From positions 12,958,001 through 13,022,000 of the forward strand of contig OZ020248.1 of NCBI GenBank assembly GCA_963971285.1: DNA of 64,000 bases, given 5' to 3'. A program made the translations under genes and the position numbers. This document shows, piece after piece, positions 1-12,000 of this stretch; position 1 is the first letter of the stretch; each line of letters starts with the position of its first letter. This DNA comes from Astropecten irregularis (taxonomy: Eukaryota > Echinodermata > Asteroidea > Paxillosida > Astropectinidae). Under the pieces are notes generated by a model. It was given only the letters and a program-made list of their open reading frames with translations. It ran no database searches and was not told the origin of the DNA.

Positions 1-388
1 GGAGGAAGTACATATAACAACTACTTCATCAGATGAATCTTTAAAGGATTTTTACTCAAGAAAAAATCATGGGAAAAAAAAAGGGCAGTTGACAAATCAT
101 ACAGAACATGAAATAATGTCCTAGAATTCTTTTCTTCCATTTTCTTTTTAATGTTTCTAAACGGCAGACAATTTGATAAATTTTGCCCGAGGAAGACGAG
201 AGATGGTTTGCAATTTCACAGCCGGGTTCCGGGTATTTATATAAACCCCAGACATCTCAAAGCCACAGGAAGCTGGCAAGAGATGGAGGGGAGATGAGAG
301 GTAGGGGGAACTAGGGGTAGGGGGGCTTTGTCCATGATGGGGGTGGGGGATATAATGATGATCCCAAGATTACAAAACTAAAAATATG

Positions 389-498
389 GGGCCTGTTTGT
401 TTCACGCAAAGGATCTAATATTTTGGGATCCTTCTCCTATGCAGGGTACGCTAAAATGGGATCCGGATCCGCAGGATTCGTCCGAAACAAACAGGCCC
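389..498. mobile_element. Short inverted-repeat element, GGGCCTGTTTGTTT family, copy 1
   Basis: The ends are GGGCCTGTTTGTTT and its exact complement AAACAAACAGGCCC. The interior contains CTCCTATGCAGGGTACGCTA and several GGATCC sites, which are also found in the copy at 29874-30004. It is 110 bp, non-coding and MITE-like. Confidence 0.8.
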
Positions 499-891
499 AT
501 GGTTTCGAGGCTTGGCGCTGTAACTATAATGTAGTTATGCGTAGAGTCCATAATATTCTAAATCAAAGTCACTAATGGTTACACCGTTGAAATGACTTCA
601 CATAAAAACAAGGTTTTGTTCTGTTAACCAAAATTTGCATGATTATTATAACTTTTCAGTCATTACACACCAATTACTTGAAAAAACGCACTGTATCTAG
701 GCTTTTTTAGCCTTTAAGAAAGATCCTGCTAAGATCGAAATGCGTCGGGCACTCCAAACTCCAAGAATTTTATATACATGTACATGTATGTATTTCGGGT
801 CATTTTTGGCTGATGAGCAGTTTGCAGCAGTTTATTACTTGTACTTGTATAGGCTAAAGGTTTTTTTTTTCAACTCGAAAATGAAATAGTA

Positions 892-1424
892 TACAAATAA
901 TGAATGTTTATGAGTGGAATGGTAAAAATAATTTCATGAGGTGACAGATGGACTGTTCCATTTCACGAGGCGAAGCCGAGTGGAATGGAACAGTCCATCT
1001 GTCACCGAATGAAATTATTTTTTCCATTCTACGAATGTGAAACATTCATTATTTGTTTTATATAACATCTAAGTAGATCTTTGTCATTTGATTTTGATTG
1101 GAGGATAACATTTTAAGAGTTAGCGAGACAAAAAAAGCTTAAAATCTTGGCAAACTATAATTATTGCTCTTATTACAGTAAGGCGCGTTGCACACCAACG
1201 CGTACGCGCGCACGCAGTGACAAATAAATGGAACGCCGCTTGACCAATCACGTATTAGTGTCCCTGGCGTGCAATGGTACAAATCGGATGGCACCAAAAA
1301 TGCACGGTGGATGGAACAAATTTCAACGGTTGTGACGTAAGCCATGAATTGGTCTATTTATCAAATATCACGTGACATACAATCCTCCAATCAAATGACA
1401 AGGATTTACTAAGGTGTTATATAA
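892..1424. mobile_element. Compound foldback element
   Basis: There are two stacked inverted repeats. An inner hairpin (892-1056) has arms beginning ACAAATAATGAATGTTT and containing GGTGACAGATGGACTGTTCC opposite GGAACAGTCCATCTGTCACC. An outer pair joins 1058-1102 (TTATATAACATCTAAGTAGA..) to 1381-1424 (..ACTAAGGTGTTATATAA). The section between holds a CpG-rich stretch with GCGTACGCGCGCACGC. No coding capacity is seen. Confidence 0.7.
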
Positions 1425-2155
1425 CCGAAGCTAATGTATAAAGAAGATGGTGTGTGAACATGGTGAAGAGTCCAGCCCAAAAATGTATTGGCTCTAGACT
1501 CGCGCCTAATGGCTGATGGTTTCTTTTTCAGAACTGTAAATGTTAAAAAGGGAAATTATAAAACCACAGGGAAAAAAAGAGACAACTTCATGCAATAGCA
1601 CAGAAGAATAATTCTTCAATCCTGTCAATGCAACATACGCAAAATACAACATATGGTCTCCCAAATCCAACCACTCCCGTCATGCCCGTATTACCTTACA
1701 TCATACGCTCACACATTATCCGTGACACTTATTTGACAGTTGCAATATTTCCATACGCCCACCCCTCCCAATTTGGACAAATCGAACCCCACTTTAATAA
1801 TAATGGTCAGTTCTGACATACATGTAGAAGAGACTGTACATGTATACTATGTGTATCTCATAACAGTGACAGCTTTCAGGGGAAGAGGGGGATCCAATGT
1901 TATTTCAGGCAGGGCCCAAAAAGACAATGTTTATCTCGGGAGAAAAGGGCACCTCCATCCATCATGGGCAATGCAAACATCAATATGGACTGAGATGGGA
2001 TTATTTCGCCCAAGGGGCACCAGAGGGGAAGCATGGGCCTCCACTGTCTCCTTGGATTCTGAGGAGCAATATATACACAACTATTACTTCTGGCAATTTT
2101 TTGTTGTTGACATTTTCATTATTTTTACAGAAAATATAACGGAGACAGGTTAGCG

Positions 2156-2345
2156 TCTGAAAGTGAACATTTGGGAGACATCGGGAATTAGGGACACATT
2201 TTGATGTCTCCCTAAGGTATCAGCTACCTTATAAAGACATATTTTTATCGTCCATGTGTTAAATGTACTAGAAGACAGAAAATGCTCTCAATGTGAACAT
2301 ACATGTCCTGTATGTCAATTTCAAGTTCATTGGTTTGGAGGATGT
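2156..2345. repeat. Dispersed repeat with GATGTCTCCCTnAGGTATCAGCTACC, copy 1
   Basis: It shares the ordered blocks GGGAGACATYGGGAMTTAGG, GATGTCTCCCT, GGTATCAGCTACCTT, AGACAGARAATGCTCTCAAT and AAGTTCATTGGTTTGGAG with 5085-5290, and a diverged copy with 55520-55720. It abuts a truncated TTAA-element. Confidence 0.65.
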
Positions 2346-2670
2346 TTAGAACTAATGTTCACAGATTTACATGTACGTATAACTTACAGGGTATGAGAAA
2401 ACAGGGTTGTAGAAACATACCGTTAACATTTTTCTGCCTGAAATGGTGTATTTGTCCAGAAATTAGTAAGACAACGACCGAAAATCTTTTTGATCTTTTA
2501 AAAGATCAAAAATAAAAGAGAAAAGCGGCTGTTTTTCACTGTTTTCTCAAAAAGCGAGCACCGTATGGGACTGAAATTTTCACAGATGATTGTTACTATA
2601 TCTGTCTTGATATTTTTGCCCATGAATCTGTATTTCTTTGATAAAAACCAAACTATGATATTACCATTAA
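2345..2670 (-). mobile_element. TTAA-family 1 element, truncated copy
   Basis: This is a minus-strand copy of the element described at 4004-4411. It keeps the CTTTGATAAAAACCAAACTATGATATTACCATTAA end, the CAGAAA / CATTTTCTGCCTGAAAT block and AAAGATCAAAA. The other terminus is missing at about 2345. Confidence 0.7.
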
Positions 2671-3589
2671 GCCCTCCCATTTTTCTCTATTCCTAAACCC
2701 TTCTCCAGCCAACTTTTCTGGACAAAACAATGACATCCCATTTGCAATGCAAATAAAAATCCTTCATCATAGAATGAGGTATTGGGTCCTTAGGGAGACA
2801 CTGAGCACTGGTCCCTCGTCTGAACGTAACCATAGAAATGACATCTTAATGCTCTGTGTCTCATTCTAATACCGCTACTTCTGTGGGCTTTTCCTCCATC
2901 CCAAGGGGTTTATTTGTGATATTTATCTTCAAATGCACGTTCGAAAGGTTCAGGTGCAGTGAATTCTGAGGAAAAGTGAGAATTACATGTAGGCAAAACT
3001 GTCTGCAAAAAAACTTGTGGGAATTCAACAGCTCAGACTGTTGCATTAATGGGAGGATGTACAGTATATGAAAATGTAAAAAGGGCCTACTGGTACATGT
3101 AAATTCATTCCATATTGACCCAAATTCTCATTCAGTGAAAGAATACATGTCCAAATAATGTAAATCAACAGAATATTTATAAAGAATCTGGGACTGTGTG
3201 AGCAAATTTTCAAATATGCATGAAATATACATACATGTACACGTGTACTGGTACATACATGACTACATGTATCATCAATGTGTCTACGTGTATATACATG
3301 TACACATGTGTCTACACATTTTTTTTTGGTTGTGCAGGACATGATTTTGATTATTTTGGTCAAGATCGTGTCTTGTATGACTGATAGTCTCATTGTACAT
3401 TGCATAATTATTAATTTTTAATTTTTTAAATTTTAATCCATTATTTTAATTGACTTTGTTTACAGTTTTACTCTTGGACATTCATTCTAAGTTGATTGTG
3501 CCTACTTTTTAAAGATATTTCTCTTTTTTCTTTTTTTTAATCTCGTAGTTAGTTTTTATTATTGTTGTATTCTAAAGTGTATAAATTGT

Positions 3590-3680
3590 TGATATGTGTA
3601 TTCTGTAAAGCGCCTCAGAGCATTTTCTTAAATAGATTTGGCGCTATACAAGTGTATTATTATTATTATTATTATTATTA
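3590..3680 (+). mobile_element. Non-LTR retrotransposon or SINE 3' tail
   Basis: TGTAAAGCGCCTCAGAGCAT followed by GGCGCTATACAAGTG and an ATT microsatellite is the common 3'-end signature of L2-like LINEs and SINEs that borrow their tail. The AT-rich 3400-3590 section may be the remainder of its 3' UTR. Confidence 0.55.
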
Positions 3681-4003
3681 CACACATGAACTGTATGAAC
3701 TGAAAAAAAACTTTTAAAAAAAATATTTCATTATTTTGAAACATTTTCGTGTTCTATAGTTTCTAGCATATATTTTCCTCACATCTTTTTTTTTCTTGTA
3801 TTTTGTATAGGCTATAAAAAAATACACGCAGTTTCAGGGATCAAATTTCACAAAGAGAAATCATTTCATATAATAATAACAAATGTCCATAACAATAATT
3901 GTCAAGACTGTGTCCAAATTAAAAACCTCATTGCATAATTTGCTATTTTGCATGTCCAAGCATGTAATTATTTACACGTTTTTTTATGTACATGTAAGCT
4001 TTA

Positions 4004-4411
4004 TTAAAAGGTAATATCATACTTTGGTTTTTGTCAAAGAAATACAGATTCGTGAGCAACAATATCAAGGAAGATACAGTAACAGTAATCTGTGAAAACG
4101 TCAGCCCAAAACAGTACCCACTTTTTTAGAAAACAGTGAAAAACGGCCACAGTATTTCTTAAGTCTTTTCTCTTTTAAGTCTTTTCTCTCAGTATTTCTT
4201 AAGTCTTTTCTCTTTTATTTTCGATCTTTTAAAGATCAAAAGTAATTTTGGTCACTGGTTTGACTCTTTTCTGGATAAAAACAAAATTTCAGGCAGAAAA
4301 TTCTTAACGGTATGTTTCTACCATCATCATCTTTATACCCTGTAAGTTATATAGTGAAATCTGTGAAGATTTCTGTTTCGGTGTGCTATCAAAGTATGAA
4401 AATACCTTTAA
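4004..4411 (+). mobile_element. TTAA-family 1 element, full copy
   Basis: It starts TTAAAAGGTAATATCATACTTTGG and ends CAAAGTATGAAAATACCTTTAA. The terminal inverted repeats are about 22 bp and TTAA sits at both outer edges. The 400-bp interior is non-coding and carries GATCTTTTAAAGATC, ATTTCAGGCAGAAAA and CATCATCATCTTTATACCCT blocks shared by all copies. TTAA at the edges is typical of piggyBac-type target duplication. Confidence 0.75.
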
Positions 4412-5084
4412 TACGCAACTGTACTTTTGTTATATGTCAGACCAAATGCGAGTGATTTGTTGTTATATGTACAGTACAGTTGAGGGTAGGTTTGCACTGA
4501 TCATGCATGAACTAAAAACTATACATGTACATGCAAATGTACCTGTGTGTTCACCTGTGTGTTCATGCACTTGAACACGAGTGCGTACTTGAGCATTACT
4601 GCTGCGTGTGACATGTAATGTACAATGTATGTAAAACGACACATCTAGGCCACATTATTCATGTTTGAACTCCCACCAAATCCATGTTTAAAAAAAAATA
4701 CAGAGTAAAAATTGTCTCAACTTACAATGCCCCATCCTACAAGTAAGTTTTAATATACATTTATTAACTGTATAATGTTTATGATTACTGGTAATATCTT
4801 TTTTTTCTTAATTAAAGCTAACATATGGCAGACATTGGGAATTGTCTTGCTAAATTTTGTTTTCAGGAACTAGAAAGATTTTTTAGGTCAGAAATGTGTG
4901 TTTTTTAATTCTCATAGTCTAAAACCTTTGTCTCTTAAGTTTAGTTCAGCTGGGTTCCCTAACCATGCTAACAAAGGGGGAAAAGGGTCTATTTTTAGTG
5001 AACAAGTCTATGGGAATCTCCCTAAGTATCCTTTCTTGGTAATTATTATAATAATTACAAATGGGGTATTAGGGAGACACGTTA

Positions 5085-5290
5085 ATCTAAAAGTGGACAT
5101 TAGGGAGACATTGGGACTTAGGTAGACCATTCGATGTCTCCCTGAGGTATCAGCTACCTTTAAAACACATATTTTTACCTTCCATATTTTAATAGAAGAC
5201 AGAGAATGCTCTCAATATGAACATATATGTTAAAGTTCATTGGTTTGGAGAGTGTTTAGAAATAGGTAAGTTAAGTTTGTGCACGACCCT
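5085..5290. repeat. Dispersed repeat with GATGTCTCCCTnAGGTATCAGCTACC, copy 2
   Basis: It has the same block order as 2156-2345 and the same orientation. It shares the downstream AAGTTCATTGGTTTGGAG segment and carries a GGGAGACA/TGTCTCCC inverted pair. Confidence 0.65.
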
Positions 5291-5439
5291 ATGGGAAAGT
5301 CTTCCTAAGGTCCCGTCCTCGGTTATATAAATGATAATAACTACTGATGGTTATATTATTACTAGGTTTTATATTAAAAACAAAAAACAAAGACCCAAGG
5401 AAATTTAAGCCTAAGAAAAAAAATACCAATATCAATTTT

Positions 5440-5645
5440 AAAAAAATTTCAATTTTAAATCAAAGTTTAATAACAAAAACACGTCATTTTCATAAATTAA
5501 AATCACGCATATGTAATCTAAGAATGAAAACGGATGAGCCCATCGCTCATCCGTTTTCATTCTTAGATTACATATGCGTGATTTTAATTTATGAAAATGA
5601 CGTGTTTTTGTTATAAAACTTTGATTTAAAATTGAAATTTTTTTA
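5440..5645. mobile_element. Near-perfect 206-bp palindrome (foldback)
   Basis: Arms of about 100 bp face each other across a 5-bp centre between GGATGAGC and GCTCATCC. The arms differ at very few positions (for example the AAAGTTTAATAAC / GTTATAAAACTTT pair). The sequence is AT-rich and non-coding; the open frames across it are palindrome artefacts. Confidence 0.85.
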
Positions 5646-5984
5646 TGAAACCCACAGAACCTGTCCAAACCAGTAACCCATGCATGCCATATGTTATACA
5701 GCCACATCTGAGAAAGTACACATGTAATTACAGCATTATCTACATGTACAGTACATACAGACTGCAGTCAGCTGGGGTCTTAGTATGCTAATTCAAATTC
5801 AATATCGCAGCTTGGGGAACGGCAGTCGGTCATATTATGAGTCATTCTTGTTATGATTTGAGCCAGCCAGCCTGTTTTATTTTTATTTTTTTCGAATTTT
5901 TTTTCAAGAGACAATCTCAAGTGCGGAGATTATATTACAGTTGCACTTCCATGGCAAGCAGTACATGTACTTACAGTGTATCTT

Positions 5985-6362
5985 TTAAAGGTAAATTCAT
6001 ACTTTGGTTTTTGCCAAAGAAATGTAGATTCGAATGCAGAAATATCACGGAAGGGCGGGAAGATACAGTAACAGTCATCTGTGAAATTTCCATGTCCCAT
6101 ACAGTGCCTACTTCTTGAGAAAACAGTGAAAAAAATGCTCACCGTATATTCAAATCTATTTTGCAGGAGTTTTGTTCTCACCTCGAGATCAAAACTGTCT
6201 TTGAACTAAAGTTGGTTTTACTCTTTTCTGGATAAATACAGCATTTCAGGCAGAAATATTTTAACGGTATGATTCTACCATCATCATCTTTATACTCTAT
6301 AAGTTATAGGTAGATCTGTAAAGATTTCTGTGATGCTACCAAAGTATGAATTTACCCTTTAA
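5985..6362 (+). mobile_element. TTAA-family 1 element, full copy
   Basis: It is bounded by TTAAAGGTAAATTCATACTTTGG and CCAAAGTATGAATTTACCCTTTAA. These are the best-preserved inverted ends of the family in this window. Confidence 0.8.
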
Positions 6363-6454
6363 TATTGCCACAAAAAAATAACGTGATAGAATAACCATTT
6401 AATAAGTGTTGGCAAGGAACATGAAACCAACGAAAAATGATTTTAAAAAATTAA

Positions 6455-6785
6455 GGCCGAAACAGATATCACAGATTTAATATACCTACTATAACTTATA
6501 TAGGGTATATAAAGATGGTGATGGTAGAAGCATACCATTAATTTTCTGCCTGAAATGCTGTATTTATCCAGAAGAGAGTAGAAAGCAATGACAAAAAACA
6601 ATTTTGATCTTTTAAATATAAAAAATCTTTTAAAATACTGCAGCAATTTTCCACAGTTTTCTCAAAAATTGGGCACCCTATGGGACTGAAAATTTCACAG
6701 ATGACTGTTACTGTATAGATCTTCCTTGATATTTGTGTCCACGAATCTGCATTTCTTTGAATAAAAAGTGTGACATTATCTTTAA
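6455..6785 (-). mobile_element. TTAA-family 1 element, reverse copy
   Basis: It carries the family blocks in reverse complement (CATTAATTTTCTGCCTGAAA, GATCTTTTAAA, CAGATGACTGTTACTGTA) and ends GACATTATCTTTAA. The left terminus is eroded. Only about 90 bp separate it from the previous, opposite-oriented copy. Confidence 0.7.
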
Positions 6786-7511
6786 GTTTACAATGGTGTG
6801 AAAATACGTCTGGGTATGGTAGGTGCATACATAAACATGATAAAGGTTAGGAAATCACTCAAAGAACGGCCCACTGATTCACAAAAAAATGGAAAAAAGC
6901 CAGCCACAGTACATATCTTTAGATCCTTGGCCCGTAGGCCTGTACACCGCCAACAAGTGTTCAGAACTTCCAACCTCCCAAGTCTGCGGCCCACTGCCAG
7001 ATCACAAATCTCCACAGTAAAGCATGTCGGCACTGACGTCAAGTGGGCCGACGTGATCTCTATCAGTTGGGGAATTATTCAATCTCAGAACAAAAGCCGC
7101 GAGGGATCAAGGCCCGTCCCATTCAATTTCGGATTTATTCTTCCCGTTTTACCTCCTCTTCTTTTAATGCAATTATAATTTTAGTTCCAGACTACTGCAT
7201 TCGAGATTTCAAAAAAAGTGTATTTTTGGCGGGTGATTTTTCTTGTCAATCGTTTGTTCGTTCTTTCTTTTTTTTTGTCTTTTTTTAGGGACAAGTGATT
7301 TAAAGCTTGAACAATTCATGTATGGAATTTGAGCGAAATTTATTTTTTTAAATGTCGGAGCAAATATTAAACAGAATCCTTTGAAGAAGAAAAATCAACA
7401 AATATTTGGCCTACACTATGGTGTATTATTTGTTTACATGTATCAATTTCAATGCAAGTTTGTACATGCCGGCTAGTATTGGCTTCAAGTAGAATGTTGT
7501 GTGTGGGATCA

Positions 7512-7731
7512 GGGGCCAATTTCACGCTGCTGCTTACTCACAACAATTTGCTAAGCATGACATTTCTGTTAAACAGCGTTAACAACCAAATGTCCATGTT
7601 TTGTGTATCGCTTGTGATTGTTCTTTGGCTGTTGTTCACTGAACACAAATATCAAATTAAATTTTTAACGGTGGTTTGTTCTTTTGTGCTAAGGAAATGT
7701 TTGTGCTTAGCAGCTCCATGAAATTCGCCCC
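7512..7731. mobile_element. GGGGCCAATTTCA-terminus element (GCTTAGCA type), copy 1
   Basis: The ends are GGATCAGGGGCCAATTTCA (from 7506) and TGAAATTCGCCCCTGATCC. The interior TGCTAAGCATGACATTTCTG and GTGATTGTTCTTTGGCTGTTGTTC match 10153-10392. No protein is encoded. Confidence 0.75.
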
Positions 7732-7774
7732 TGATCCTCATATACCCCATTACCCTAACCCACCTGCATACTAA

Positions 7775-7940
7775 ATGTACCACAGTTTACCAAACATGGT
7801 TTTTCCCTGTGGTATCCTGAATACCACAATACACTACAGTGTGGTTTGTGAGGCAAAGCATGGTTTATGATCCAGGTTCATCGCCTGCGGTGGAGACTGC
7901 GGTAATGTGTGGTAAGCAGCTCTTGTCTTGTGTGTAGGAC
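7775..7940. repeat. TACCACAGTTTACCA repeat family, copy 1
   Basis: It contains ACCACAGTTTACCAAACATGGTTTTTCCCTGTGGTA, GAATACCACAATAC, GTGTGGTTTGTGAGG, GCATGGTTTATGATCCAG and TGTGTGGTAAGCAGC in order. The same order recurs at 14258-14490 and, interrupted, at 21640-22205. Confidence 0.65.
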
Positions 7941-8953
7941 CACTGAGGTATAGAAATCAATTCACATAAATGATGCATTTTGTGACTTTAATTGGTGAAT
8001 TTGCTTAGTTCCGTTTCGAAAATGGAATTCCGTTTCAAAAGGCAAATTCCATGAATTCTGTCCGTTTTCCGTTTTTACAGAAACTCAGTGCCACTATGTG
8101 TGTTAGGGTTAGGGTTCAGAAATTCTTCCCTAATAAACATCATTGCATTGCATGCTTACAGGACGAGTACTGAGTTTCTATACTAGCAGAGCAGAAAGCA
8201 TGAAATCCTTCGTTGTGCAAAAAAAGGCATGACCACAGCAGACAATTCCTCAGTCTATCCCTCAAATCATGATTATGATCTACCGGTAATAAGAACATAA
8301 TGTTCCACTTCCGTAAACAGCCAATCTAAGTTTACAGCACAGCTCATAAAACTTGGCCAGAAGCAATGAGTAAACATACATCACCCTCTTTCAGGACATC
8401 TCCTTTTTCCTCCGAGGGGACTCCAAACTATTCCCACAGGACCTTTAGCAGATAGCTGGCCTACTGGAGTTTGTGTACACACAATTTCAGCGCAAACTGT
8501 CCCATGGACCTTATCGGAGATAGCGCAAAACTGGCTGTGCGCAAAGCACTCTGGGAAACGCAGGGTTGTTAGGGCTTGCACTGAGTGCATAAACGTATGG
8601 ACATGAAAATTCAACTATAAATAAGTACTCAACTTTACACCGCTGGAACAAGTGACTCGACAGTAACATTCCATGGACCGTTGTGCAGCATCGTTATGTA
8701 TAACAACTCAAAGTAAAGCTTTCTTCTAGGAAAAAAGACAACTTAAAACTTCGCGAGCCGGCAGCTATACGAATCTACGCGTGTCGACGCGTTTGGTAAA
8801 ACGTTTAAACCCAATGTTACCCACTGTCCTTTGCGCGCGCGCCCGCAGAGCGGAAAACAGGCTATCTTCGATAAGGTCCATGTACCTTTACTGTACACAC
8901 TTCCCGGGACCAACTATAAAGCCCTTATTATACGGCATGCAATGCAGTCTTAC

Positions 8954-9084
8954 CTTGTCCCAGGTGAGGTTGCCAACGTCCTGGTTGTGGGCAAACTCAA
9001 AGTAGGCCGTCCACTTGAGCCTGTGCTGGGGATCCTCCAGGAAGGGTTGGCTCAGGAGCTTGCTGGAGTTTGGCTCAGCACCAT
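8954..9084 (-). CDS. SGSM3: SGSM3-like exon preceding the TBC domain
   Basis: The acceptor is TTAATCAG and the donor GTAAGA. The 131-nt exon ends in phase 0 and encodes a linker followed by [20 protein letters not shown] and LTWDK, the segment just ahead of the TBC (RabGAP) domain in SGSM3. No further exon of this gene is visible between 1 and 8953, so that stretch is read as intron. Confidence 0.85.
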
Positions 9085-12000
9085 CTGATTAACACAAGTT
9101 GAACATAAAAACAGTGTCAATCATTGGTACAAATGAACTTGAAATTTTTTTCAGGAAAGAGAGAGTATCATACATAATCATTTTTATACAGCTGTACATT
9201 ATCGGACCCTTAGAAAACTGGATGCCGCTTTGAAAAAAAGATCGGTGTCCCGAGCTCTGATTTAAAAAAAAATGAATGACAGCACTAGAGCGCACGTCGA
9301 TAATGTGTACAATCAATGGATGCATAGCGCTGTAGGAAAAGTGTGTAAAACATGCTGATGTAAAACATGCTGTACAACGATCGTTGCGGCGACGTATCAT
9401 AGTACAAAACTGAGTTTCTAGTCTCGATCTGTGTGCATGTTCTGGAATCTTGCCATGATTTGGTGCCAGCAACCTTACAGAATATTCAGTCAGAGTTGTT
9501 CATGACTTGCTCAGTGCGAATTGTCTGTATAAGACAAGGAGCTAAAGGAGTGACAAGCTTCTGCGAAAGACCACGCCCCTCCCCCCAAAAAAAAATCAAA
9601 AATACAATTTCATTGTTGACACTGTACCTTCTTCATCAACTCGGAATCCAAACTCATCATATCGGAAATCCATCTGGGCTCCCGAATCCTCAGTCTGGTG
9701 ACAAAAATAAACAAAGAAGGAAAAATGACTACATAAATTTGAAGTCATTGAAGAGTGAACAAAGAAAAATTAACTGGAGCGGGATTCGAACCGGCGACCT
9801 TTTGAATACTGTACAGGCGCTCTACCAACTGAGCTATCCAGCCCTACGTTGGTGGTGACCCCAATAGTAAATTATCTTTGTTCGTTTGGCAGTCAGAAAC
9901 CATGAAACCACGTGGTTGGTAGAGCGCCTGTACGGTATTCAGTAGGTTGCCGGTTCGAATCCTGCTCCAGTCAATTTTTCAGTCAGTTTAAAATTCAGTC
10001 AGTTTCTCTTGTGGTATATTTGATGATTAAATTTTAAGTCATTGAAGAGTTAACAAAGAAAAATTGACTAATAATAATAATAAAGATAGACTCTTGTAAC
10101 AGTGCAAAAGGTACCACACAGTCAGTCACATAATGGGTACCATGTAGTACAAGGGGCAATTTCATAGAGCTGCTTAGCACAAAATATTGCTAAGCATGAC
10201 ATTTCTGCCTTAATAAAAACAGGATTAACACCCAAATTTCAAAGTGTTTTGTATCACTTGTGATTGTTCTTTGGCTGTTGTTCGCTGACCATGAATATCA
10301 AATGGAATTTCCAATGGCGGTTTGTTTTATTGGGCAATCCATTTTCGTGCTAAGCATTTTGTTGTGCTAAGCATCTCTATGAAATTGACCCCTGGTCTAT
10401 GTTACGTGCAAACAGAACATCTATGTACGTTACAAGAGAAAATGTGTATATATGTAAATGCGATGAAATCAAATCTGTTGCAGATTGATTTTGTCTGACT
10501 TACTTGTGCCAAAGTGGCCAGTATGTCCTGCGGCCACATTGAGGGGCAGAGGGCTGAGAAAGGCCCCCCTGGGGTGGGGGTGAAACCCCCAGATCCATGC
10601 CGCTGTCGACTCAGTTGCGAACACATGTTGTCATCTTCGTCCTCGGATAAGGTCTCAGCTACAACGAAACAAAAACAAAAAAGGTGCAAAATCAAATTAA
10701 TTAATGAATAAATTGAAATACACTTCAAAGAACCACAATTCTATTCCGAGTCGTGTTTGGTACATGAACTGTACTTCCTGAAGTTGCAGTACTTGATTCT
10801 GTGTGCAGTGTTTACACAGTGCGGTCAAGAGCCCAGCAGAGAAGAGAAAAAACAAGCATGAGATACTTGGGAAGTGCATATGTACCGGTACATGTATTGT
10901 ATGCTAACCATGATGATTCCAGCCTCAACGGTACAAGATACCGTACTGTACATGTAGGTAAAACTGGTAAAATGGTAAACAGAAATTCTTTTAAAAAAGC
11001 ATTACACTACTAGGGGCCGATTTCATCAAACGTACGATGCGTCGCAGATTTAAGATGCATCCTTTTTCTATGGACTCATCGCATAGATGCGACGCGTCGC
11101 AGCTAGGACGGGTCGCAAATCAACTTGTGACGTGTCGCAGAGTTTCATGAAATCGGCCACTGGTTACATACGATATACTGTACAAACTTTACTACATGGC
11201 CTTCAAAACCACGCTTGAGGCTAGGCATGTAGGTCCATTGGGACTAATATTTCACAACTGCCATTTTGAGGACCCAAAACAAAACGGAGAGATTGGGCAA
11301 CATGATGAAGCCAAAGAAAGTCCCCAGCTTCGCCATGTACATGTACATGTATCTCAAGCCCTTCATTTCATTTGATGACACAAAATGGCACCCCTAGCCA
11401 AATAAAACACAAGCCTAGCCTGAATCCTCATGACATGATGTTGTTTAAGGCCCATGCTTACAGCATTACCTTGCAAAATGTACACGTATGTATGTACATA
11501 CCTGTTACTAACTAAATACAGCAAATAAAACCTTGTTTTCTATACAGTACACTAGTAAATGCATGATTGCATCTGACTGCCATTGACTGGTGTGTGCAAC
11601 TTTTCAGTACATGTAGATGTCTATTCATTTTCAACAGACCACTTCGTATTTTTATTCCTGACCAATGGCGTGAAATTAAACGGTGGCTGCAATGATATTT
11701 AATAAAAATCCACCGAAATTGAATTAACTTTTAAAAAATATATTAAATTTGATTGAAGTTTGTTTTCCCCCCAAATCCGGTATTTTTTTTTTCTTGAAAT
11801 AAAACGCACCCAGTTAGCATTTTGTGTCCACGCCCCCACCCCCTAGTACGGGATTTTGATTGCCGTAAGTGACGTGGGAACCAGCTTACATGTAGCATTA
11901 CTCGATGGCTTGTGAACCAGCTACCGGGTTCCCGAGATGACGTCACGACGTTCCCCCTCCCAGTTAATAAAATGATTTTAACACCAACACAAGGGAGGCT

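Larger units (their letters stand above)
1..8953. other. Intronic or downstream DNA of the SGSM3-like gene, no exon seen
   Basis: No open frame with splice borders and recognisable protein similarity is present on either strand. The stretch is a mosaic of foldback elements (389-498, 892-1424, 5440-5645), TTAA-bounded elements (2345-2670, 4004-4411, 5985-6362, 6455-6785), a second dispersed repeat (2156-2345, 5085-5290), a retrotransposon-like tail (3590-3680) and two further inverted-repeat elements (7512-7731 and 7775-7940). TACATGTA-type words are frequent. Confidence 0.7.

Noticed and set aside
5347..5707. Open frames on both strands
   Set aside because: They are mirror images produced by the 5440-5645 palindrome.
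8103..8117. TTAGGGTTAGGGTT telomere-like sequence
   Set aside because: Only about two units, with no extension; similar short runs (14518-14530) occur by chance.
9773..9844. Functional tRNA gene
   Set aside because: A and B boxes are good, but the anticodon arm cannot pair and two diverged copies with SINE tails exist in the window.
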